This document shows, piece after piece, positions 32,763 through 38,564 of a DNA stretch of 38,564 nt. The translations under genes and the position numbers were made by a program. The DNA comes from W11650 sp041844915. Lineage in GTDB: Bacteria > Bacillota > Clostridia > Lachnospirales > Vallitaleaceae. The number at the start of each line of letters is the position of its first letter. Position 1 is the first letter of the stretch. The stretch lies in the NCBI GenBank assembly GCA_041844915.1, contig JBGZBY010000109.1, positions 1 through 38,564 on the forward strand, written 5' to 3'. Under the pieces are notes generated by a model. The model did not search any database. It was not told the origin of the DNA and was given only the letters and a program-made list of their open reading frames with translations.

Positions 32763-33589
32763 CGAAGAAAATACTGGATAAAATTGGATATGCAAGCTTC
32801 TTGTGTATGGTTTTTCTCATTATGATAACGCCGGTTTATTATTTGCTTGTAACGACCTTTAAAAGCCCGGAGGAAGCTGCTTTAAGTCCATTGGGCTGGC
32901 CGGAAGCCTTTATTTTTGATAATTATGTTAAAGCGATTGAAGCGATGAAGTATGGTCAGGCTTTGAAAAACAATCTCATCATTGCCATTGTTTCGGTTGT
33001 ACTTTTGGTGATTTTTTCCTCCATGTCAGCCTATGTAATTGCTAGAAGTAGGAAAAAGATATTTAAAATCATGAATTCAATTTTTATGATAGGCTTGATT
33101 ATTCCGTTTCAAATTTCCATTATTCCGCTATATAAAATGCTGTCGGCGGTTGGCCTGATGAATACACATGCGGCGGTTATTCTGGTCGATGTATTTTGCA
33201 TCAATTTGCCATTGTCTATCTTTCTGATGAGAGGCTTTATCAGCACGGTGCCGATGGAACTGGAGGAAGCGGCGCGAATTGATGGCTGCGGAACTTTCCA
33301 AGGCTATTGGAGAGTGATTTTTCCGCTTTTAAAGCCGATTGTTTCTACAGTGGCAATTTTAAATACGCTAGCAATCTGGAACGACTTTATGACTCCCCTG
33401 TTATTGATTCAGGATCCTCAAAAACAGGTGCTATTACAGCGGGTATATCAAAATGTCGGACCTTTTTCAACAAATTGGACAGCTTTTTTCCCGATGCTGG
33501 TAATGGCAACGCTTCCGCTGGTGATCTTCTATCTGATTTTGCAAAAGCAGATTATTGAAGGGGTAGTAGCCGGCGCGGTTAAGGGCTGA
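32759..33589 (+). CDS. Sugar ABC transporter permease (MalG-like)
   Basis: The 276-residue protein has six transmembrane segments and the EAA loop LEEAARIDGCGTFQGYWRVI, followed by FPLLKPIVSTVAILNTLAIWNDF as in MalG-type permeases. The ATG at 32759 overlaps the upstream TGA by 4 bases (translational coupling), with GGGAGGAGG upstream. An in-frame ATG at 32663 would extend 32 residues into the preceding gene and is unlikely. Confidence 0.93.
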   Translation: MTKKILDKIGYASFLCMVFLIMITPVYYLLVTTFKSPEEAALSPLGWPEAFIFDNYVKAIEAMKYGQALKNNLIIAIVSVVLLVIFSSMSAYVIARSRKKIFKIMNSIFMIGLIIPFQISIIPLYKMLSAVGLMNTHAAVILVDVFCINLPLSIFLMRGFISTVPMELEEAARIDGCGTFQGYWRVIFPLLKPIVSTVAILNTLAIWNDFMTPLLLIQDPQKQVLLQRVYQNVGPFSTNWTAFFPMLVMATLPLVIFYLILQKQIIEGVVAGAVKG

Positions 33590-33626
33590 TATGATGCAGA
33601 AGTTATAAAAGGAGGAAGAACAGCAC

Positions 33627-35558
33627 ATGAAGAATATTGTATATGACGCGATCAGAGGGACGTCGAATTGCTTTCAGCTGAAGCTGAATGAAGAGAAACA
33701 AATTACAGAGCTGCGCCATGGCGAGGATCCCCATCAAATGAATTGGGTAAGAGGGAAATATCAATGGGGTACGATTCTCTGTGATTTGGATTTAAGTGTG
33801 AAGGTGGCGCGTGAACTGACGGATCAAAACACGCTGGTGGAAACCTATACATTTTATAATGAAACAGAATTTGATATCTATGTCTTGGGTACGCAAATCG
33901 GCATATGTACTCCGCTGCCGGATTATTACAGAGACGCCTCGTTCTGCCTGACGCAGTGCTGCAATACGCATATTTGGTGTGGAGAAAGCAGTAGCTATAT
34001 TATGGCGCTTCGCATGGGCGGAATTCCTCCGCATCTTGGACTGGTACTGCGCGACGGAGGCCTTAAAGGCTATAGCGTGGAGCGAATGGCGTCGGTTAAC
34101 GGCAGACAGGAAGAATTGAGCAATCATAGAGGGGATTTTATCCTGCATCCCGAAAATTTTCATCTAAGACCGGGCGAAAGCTATTGCTTAAAATGGGAAC
34201 TGTTCTGGTTTAAAGATAAAGCGGAATTTCGCGAAAAGTTGCGTTCCGTGCCGGACTTTATTGATATAGAGGCAAAGCGGCATGTGCTGTTTGAAAATGA
34301 AGCAATTGAATTTGACGTAGCCCTCCCTTTAGCCAAAAGCGGACAAATCGAGGTTTTAAGAGAAGGAAAACCGATTCCCTTTATTGAAGAAAACGGGAAA
34401 ATAAAGGTATGGGAGCAGCCGGAGCATACGGGAGAATATGTCTACCGGGTAAAGATCTGCGGAAAAACGACAAAAGCCTCTTTCCTAGTAAAGTCAAGAC
34501 TGGAAGCGCTGGCAGAAAAGCGCTGCCGCTTTATTGAACAGCATCAGCAGTGCCAAGAGGAAAAAAGCTTTTTGCATGGGGCGTATCTTATTTTTGACAA
34601 TGAAGAAAAGCAGCAGTATTACGGACATTTAAACGATCACAATGGAGGCCGCGAGAGAATTGGCATGGGGATTCTTATGGCTCTCTATCTCCGGAAGCGT
34701 TCGGACGAAGGGTTGCAAAAAAGCTTAGAGCGCTATACCGAGTATGTATTAGAGCAGCTGTTTGACGAAAGCACGGGAGAGGTTTTTAATGATGCCGGAA
34801 GGTGCCGAGATTATATCCGGCTTTACAATTACCCATGGATGAGCCGCTTCTTTCTTGAGCTCTTTCATTTGACAGGGGACGAGCGCTTCTTAGACCGATA
34901 TTATAAAAGCGTGGAGTTTTTTTATCATGCGGGCGGCACGCATTTTTATGCGATTGGAATGCCGATGCAGGAATCCATAGAAGTCTTTCAAAGGCTGGGA
35001 AGAAAAAGCGAAGCAGAAGAGCTTTTGTCCTATTATGAGGCGCATGGAGCATATATTTTATCCTGTGGAAAAAATTATCCGCCGCATGAGGTGGACTACG
35101 AACAAAGCATTGTGGCACCGGCGGCAATTTATATGTGCGAACTGTATCACCTGACGGGAAAAGAAGAATACAGAGCCGCCGCTGTTGAGCAGCTAGCGGT
35201 TTTAGATTTATTTCAGGGCTTTCAGCCGGATTATCATATGAATGAGGTGGCCATTAGGCATTGGGATGGATATTGGTTTGGCAAACGCAGATGCTTAGGA
35301 GATACTTATCCTCACTATTGGAGCGCTTTATCTGGATATGCGTACAGTCGGGCACGAGGCATTAGAGGGGCTGAAAAATTTGCCGAAAAGGCGGAAAAGA
35401 CTCTGCGGGCGGTGCTGAGCTTAATTCATGAGGACGGAAGCGCTTCCTGCGCAATGGTATATCCTATGAAGGTGAACGGTAAAAGCGCTGCATTCTATGA
35501 TCCATGGGCAAATGATCAGGACTGGGGATTGTATTATGCCATGAAATTATTGGGATAG
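33627..35558 (+). CDS. Unrecognised glycan-active enzyme candidate, (alpha/alpha)6-barrel-like
   Basis: I do not recognise a named family. The 643-residue protein has no signal peptide, so it is probably cytoplasmic. Residues 1-290 look beta-rich (WGTILCDLDLSVKVAREL; HLRPGESYCLKWELFWF). Residues 300-643 are helical with repeated aromatic-rich hairpins, as in six-hairpin glycosidases and lyases. They include NDHNGGRERIGMGILMALYL, YNYPWMSRFFLELFHLTGD, the related YMCELYHLTGKEEYRAAA, and DYEQSIVAPAAIYM, with Asp/Glu/His residues that could be catalytic. AAAGGAGGAAG is the RBS, 38 bases after the permease gene. Its position at the end of a YesMN/ABC operon suggests it processes the imported oligosaccharide. 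Hydrolase and lyase are both possible. Confidence 0.6.
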   Translation: MKNIVYDAIRGTSNCFQLKLNEEKQITELRHGEDPHQMNWVRGKYQWGTILCDLDLSVKVARELTDQNTLVETYTFYNETEFDIYVLGTQIGICTPLPDYYRDASFCLTQCCNTHIWCGESSSYIMALRMGGIPPHLGLVLRDGGLKGYSVERMASVNGRQEELSNHRGDFILHPENFHLRPGESYCLKWELFWFKDKAEFREKLRSVPDFIDIEAKRHVLFENEAIEFDVALPLAKSGQIEVLREGKPIPFIEENGKIKVWEQPEHTGEYVYRVKICGKTTKASFLVKSRLEALAEKRCRFIEQHQQCQEEKSFLHGAYLIFDNEEKQQYYGHLNDHNGGRERIGMGILMALYLRKRSDEGLQKSLERYTEYVLEQLFDESTGEVFNDAGRCRDYIRLYNYPWMSRFFLELFHLTGDERFLDRYYKSVEFFYHAGGTHFYAIGMPMQESIEVFQRLGRKSEAEELLSYYEAHGAYILSCGKNYPPHEVDYEQSIVAPAAIYMCELYHLTGKEEYRAAAVEQLAVLDLFQGFQPDYHMNEVAIRHWDGYWFGKRRCLGDTYPHYWSALSGYAYSRARGIRGAEKFAEKAEKTLRAVLSLIHEDGSASCAMVYPMKVNGKSAAFYDPWANDQDWGLYYAMKLLG

Positions 35559-35577
35559 GGAAGGAGCAGCAAGGAGC

Positions 35578-35625
35578 AATCCGAGATAAATGCGCCGGAG
35601 GCGGGCGATGTTTATCTCGGATTTT
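35578..35625 (+). terminator. Terminator of the ABC/enzyme operon
   Basis: ATCCGAGATAAA (35579-35590) pairs perfectly with TTTATCTCGGAT (35611-35622), with an inner CGCC/GGCG stem, followed by TTTCT. Confidence 0.85.
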
Positions 35626-35644
35626 CTAATTGCAGAGGAAATTA

Positions 35645-35673
35645 TTTCCGAAACGAACAATCCGTGGTATAAT
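35645..35673 (+). promoter_or_regulatory. Probable promoter of the EamA-type gene
   Basis: A perfect TATAAT (35668-35673) has a poor -35 hexamer, TTTCCG (35645-35650), at 17 bases. Confidence 0.4.
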
Positions 35674-35730
35674 AAAAGAACAGCAAAAACAATACAGCTA
35701 TTAATTGACAGGTTGCGCAGGTGATATGGT

Positions 35731-36144
35731 ATGTGGCTCGTATTTGCCTTACTGTCTGCGATATTTGCGGCGCTTACCTCTATACTGGCAAAGGTTGGGA
35801 TAGATGGAGTAAACTCAAATCTTGCAACAGCCATCAGAACAGTGGTTGTGGTGGTCATGGCATGGGGAATGGTATTTCTGACAAATGTGCAAAGTGAAAT
35901 AGCACAAATCAGCAGAAAAAGCTGGATTTTTTTGATTTTGTCGGGACTGGCGACGGGGGCGTCATGGCTTTGCTATTATAAGGCTTTGCAGTCAGGAAAA
36001 GCATCAAAAGTAGTAGCAATTGATAAATTAAGTGTGATTATTACATTGGTTTTGGCATTTATATTTTTACATGAGGAATTTACTGCAAAATCCCTGATAG
36101 GCTGTCTTTTGATCGGCGCGGGAACTTTGATCATGGTTTGGTAG
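35731..36144 (+). CDS. Small EamA-family membrane transporter
   Basis: The 137-residue protein has five hydrophobic segments and a single EamA unit, with ALLSAIFAALTSILAKVGI at the start and ALQSGKASKVVAIDKLSVII then LVLAFIFLHEEFT at the end. Ordinary EamA transporters have two such units (about 300 residues); this half-size form is a known class thought to work as a dimer. The substrate is unknown. It converges with the cytolysin gene on a shared terminator. AGGTGAT is a weak RBS. Confidence 0.85.
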   Translation: MWLVFALLSAIFAALTSILAKVGIDGVNSNLATAIRTVVVVVMAWGMVFLTNVQSEIAQISRKSWIFLILSGLATGASWLCYYKALQSGKASKVVAIDKLSVIITLVLAFIFLHEEFTAKSLIGCLLIGAGTLIMVW

Positions 36145-36201
36145 CTTTGGAGGATTTTTTGCATTCAAGTTAGGTAAGAAATGGAGATGTTTTTAGTATG
36201 T

Positions 36202-36245
36202 AAAAATCCCCTCTTTACTGCTGTTCAGTAAAAAGGGGATTTTTA
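36202..36245. terminator. Bidirectional terminator between the EamA and cytolysin genes
   Basis: AAAAATCCCCTCTTTACTG (36202-36220) and CAGTAAAAAGGGGATTTTT (36226-36244) form a long stem with a single mismatch and a 5-base loop, with A-runs before and T-runs after. It can stop transcription from both sides. Confidence 0.9.
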
Positions 36246-36285
36246 TTACTAAAATTGCTAGGAGCATTGATGGAATCAAATAGAG

Positions 36286-38079
36286 CTATTTTGAATTTTG
36301 GTCTGTTTTATGCTCAATGCTTGCACTTGGATTTAATGTAGTACCACCAATAGACACATTAATTGTACTGGTTAAAGGCACATCTTTTTCGTTTAAAATG
36401 ATTCTCCACCATTCCCAAGCAAGTCCAGTACATTCTCGCGCTAGAATACGAATATTTCTTGCATTAGCTGGCAACGGAATTGTGGTGTTAAACTTATAAG
36501 TCAAATCATGCCAATTTTTATCCCATTTTTTAGGAGTTAAAATCTCATTACCTTCATTGTCGAAGGATACTTCATCCCAAAGGATTTCAAATTGAGCAAC
36601 ATACCCACCATCATGGTAAAGGTTAATCCGACCTTTTGAGTATTCCGTCGAAGTTGTTTCAACATATTCTGCTAGATTATTAACAACAGCAATAGAATTA
36701 TCTTTTAAGAAAGTTCCGGTATAGGAAATCGGATATCCAGGATTCGTTAAGCTAAACTCGGAATTTTCTTTGATGATTTCCCGAATCTTATCAAAATCTT
36801 TTGTAATAATTTCACTGTGTTTTTTGGAATCACCGCCCAAAACAACAGCAGAGAAAGAACTGTTTTTCAAAATATCTTGATATTTTACATTTGCTTTGAT
36901 ATCTACTTTGTTGATTAAAGCTTTAAATGCCGCTTCTACATCTTTACTCTTGAAAGAAGTTTCCAATTTAACATAAATGGTTCTGCCATAGGCTACATTA
37001 GAAACAATCAATGGTGGATTAGAGTCGTTCATTCCAGCATCCGTCAGATCTGCAAGTGTTACATTATTAGCAAATAGAGCAGACGGCTTATTTGGCAATT
37101 CAGCAGTAACAGTGTAAAAAATTTGCTTAAAGGAAGCAATCATCACATTCTTTTCGCCGTCAACAATCGCTTTAAAATCAATACCCAAAGATTTTTCCAA
37201 AAGATCAGCATTGACATTTAGAGCAGTTGAGATTTGCGACTTACTGTAAACCATTGATTCATTATATTGCGTTTGAGCTGGAAGAGTATGAGTGCTACCG
37301 TATTTTTTGCTCCATTTGTTAATTAAAGAATCAATAGCAGAATTGACATTTCCGTAAGTCGGATTTTCGACTCTCACGGTATTTTCGTTTTCTAGTCCCG
37401 GTAAGCTAATGCTGATGTTAATAGGACTTCTGTCGACAAGTAGTAAATCTGGTTTATTGTCTACTAAAGAGCGATTAGCTAGCTGTAAAGCACCGGGATA
37501 AGTTCTATCAATAACAGAGCCGATAACAGAAATATCAACAGGTGAGCTGGTCAAAGACTTTTTCTGACGCTCGATTACGATAAACTTCCCATTGCCATGA
37601 ATTCCTTCTTTTGGAAGAAAGCTTTTGCTTTCAATTGTTTCACCCTTGGCAGATAAGATTTCATCGCGGTCATAACTTAATTGACGAATTGCTTTGTTAA
37701 TTTCATCAGCATTATTTTTTTGAGCTTTTTCAGTGCTTTCTTTTGCATCAGATAAGAGTTCTTTATCCACAGCTTCCTTATTTTCTTCGATTTTTACAGA
37801 AGGTTCTTCTGTTTGATCTTCTTTTGGTTCTGTTTTTTGCTCTGCCTGATCGGTGGTTGTTTCTGGTTTTGTTTCAGTATTTGGATCATCGGACTTTATC
37901 GCATTTTCATTTTCCGGCAATCCTTTTTCGACATTTTCTGAAATAGGATTGTCCGGCGCAATAAGAGTAATTTTACCGTCCTCGGCATAAACCGGCGTGA
38001 GGTGTAAATTACTGCTTAATAAAGCAACAGCACTGATACATGCAAATTTACCGATGATTTTTTTGGTTGTGTGTTTCAT
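36286..38079 (-). CDS. Cholesterol-dependent cytolysin
   Basis: A secreted pore-forming toxin of the thiol-activated cytolysin family. The decisive evidence is the exact canonical undecapeptide ECTGLAWEWWR at residues 549-559 (36403-36435) and the cholesterol-recognition Thr-Leu pair (T581-L582 in GGTTLNP). Core motifs include LSYDRDEILSAKGE at the start of domain 1, VYGR-like NVAYGRTIYVKLETS, and HDGGYVAQFEILWDE. Residues 1-32 are a signal peptide (cleavage after VYA). Residues 33 to about 125 form an acidic Glu/Lys/Thr/Pro-rich extension absent from minimal cytolysins such as perfringolysin. The core (about 126-597) has full family length, so the toxin looks intact. The ATG at 38079 is preferred, since AAAGGAGG lies 7 bases upstream and the signal peptide begins there. 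Base composition is more AT-rich than the neighbouring core genes, which fits acquisition by transfer. Confidence 0.96.
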   Translation of the reverse strand: MKHTTKKIIGKFACISAVALLSSNLHLTPVYAEDGKITLIAPDNPISENVEKGLPENENAIKSDDPNTETKPETTTDQAEQKTEPKEDQTEEPSVKIEENKEAVDKELLSDAKESTEKAQKNNADEINKAIRQLSYDRDEILSAKGETIESKSFLPKEGIHGNGKFIVIERQKKSLTSSPVDISVIGSVIDRTYPGALQLANRSLVDNKPDLLLVDRSPINISISLPGLENENTVRVENPTYGNVNSAIDSLINKWSKKYGSTHTLPAQTQYNESMVYSKSQISTALNVNADLLEKSLGIDFKAIVDGEKNVMIASFKQIFYTVTAELPNKPSALFANNVTLADLTDAGMNDSNPPLIVSNVAYGRTIYVKLETSFKSKDVEAAFKALINKVDIKANVKYQDILKNSSFSAVVLGGDSKKHSEIITKDFDKIREIIKENSEFSLTNPGYPISYTGTFLKDNSIAVVNNLAEYVETTSTEYSKGRINLYHDGGYVAQFEILWDEVSFDNEGNEILTPKKWDKNWHDLTYKFNTTIPLPANARNIRILARECTGLAWEWWRIILNEKDVPLTSTINVSIGGTTLNPSASIEHKTDQNSK

Positions 38080-38141
38080 AATAAAGACCTCCTTTGCTTG
38101 AAAGTGCAAGTCATTTTGATTTCTAAGACTCTTTACAGCTA

Positions 38142-38168
38142 TGGAAACCAATGTTTTTTAGGTTTCCA
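38142..38168. promoter_or_regulatory. Perfect inverted repeat upstream of the cytolysin gene
   Basis: TGGAAACC (38142-38149), an 11-base spacer and GGTTTCCA (38161-38168), 63 bases before the cytolysin ATG. It could be an operator or a leader hairpin. A single TGGAAACC also occurs in the leader of the leftmost surface-protein gene. Confidence 0.55.
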
Positions 38169-38564
38169 CCGTATCATTTTTATTTTGCTTTAACGCCTAT
38201 GAAAGGTAGGAAAAACTACTTATATTATTTAACATTATTAAATAAAGAATAAAATAATATTTGCTGCATTACTTAATGTTTTCTCCGCGTTTGTCATATA
38301 AATGAAATACTTCTATGTTTCAAAGACTTTTAGTAAAATCAAAACGATAATAATGGATTGGTTCCATTGTACTAAATAAAAATGAGTTTGTAAATAGTTT
38401 TTGAAATTTTTTAATATAAACCATAGAAAAAAAACAGAAAAGAGTGTGGAAACAGTAGTGAATTTTAGTAAAAATAACTAGAAATGGGGAGCTGTATCTA
38501 ATATTTGAAAGGTGAAAATAGTTTTCTGGGCGGACATTTTTAGTTTAAGAAAGAACAATCTTTA
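38169..38564. other. AT-rich non-coding stretch upstream of the cytolysin gene
   Basis: No gene of more than 60 codons and no clear hexamer pair is visible. On the minus strand CCTACC...ATAGG (38194-38209) weakly recalls the CCCTACC..TAGGG element before the leftmost gene. The cytolysin promoter probably lies here but cannot be fixed. Confidence 0.4.

Overview
The window looks like a chromosomal segment of a low-GC Gram-positive anaerobe (Bacillota, probably class Clostridia, host-associated). The grounds are strong AGGAGG-type ribosome binding sites, classic TTGACA/TATAAT promoters, an S-layer-homology-anchored surface enzyme, a housekeeping order of polA, coaE, a long FtsA-like protein, an ACT regulator and a PFL-like protein, and a YtrA-type GntR/ABC operon. 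I cannot name genus or species from sequence alone.

Layout. 1-342 (minus) is the 5' end of a secreted leucine-rich-repeat-type surface protein. 631-9968 (plus) is a core block: polA, coaE, an orphan peptide-binding lipoprotein, an FtsA-like ATPase, an ACT-domain protein and a UPF0210/PFL-like protein. 10256-12718 is a membrane protein with a degenerate GGDEF and an intact EAL domain. 13406-18190 is a 1594-residue GH85 endo-beta-N-acetylglucosaminidase carrying SLH domains. A tRNA-Leu(CAA) follows, then a broken RpiR regulator, then a sugar-uptake set: PTS EIICB, NagA and a GH4 6-phospho-alpha-glucosidase. 23871-24422 holds decayed remnants. 24491-26386 is a GntR/ABC operon. 27141-35558 is a YesM/YesN two-component system with a complete sugar ABC importer and an unrecognised enzyme resembling an (alpha/alpha)6 glycosidase. 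A small EamA transporter (plus) and a cholesterol-dependent cytolysin (minus) converge on a shared bidirectional terminator at 36202-36245.

How the parts fit. The theme is life on host material. The surface GH85 enzyme should cut the chitobiose core of N-glycans. The PTS/NagA/GH4 genes should import and break down a phosphorylated, probably N-acetylated, alpha-linked sugar. The YesMN/ABC/643-residue enzyme locus should sense, import and process another glycan. The cytolysin (exact canonical undecapeptide plus Thr-Leu cholesterol motif) would damage cholesterol-containing host membranes. Functional linkage between these loci is inference.

The most notable non-coding observations are: a 72-bp second copy of the polA 3' end between polA and coaE, differing from polA only at seven synonymous third positions; a roughly 130-bp imperfect tandem duplication upstream of the GH85 promoter; a palindromic operator overlapping the GntR promoter; 20-bp-spaced direct repeats upstream of the sugar-binding protein; and a long structured leader upstream of the histidine kinase.
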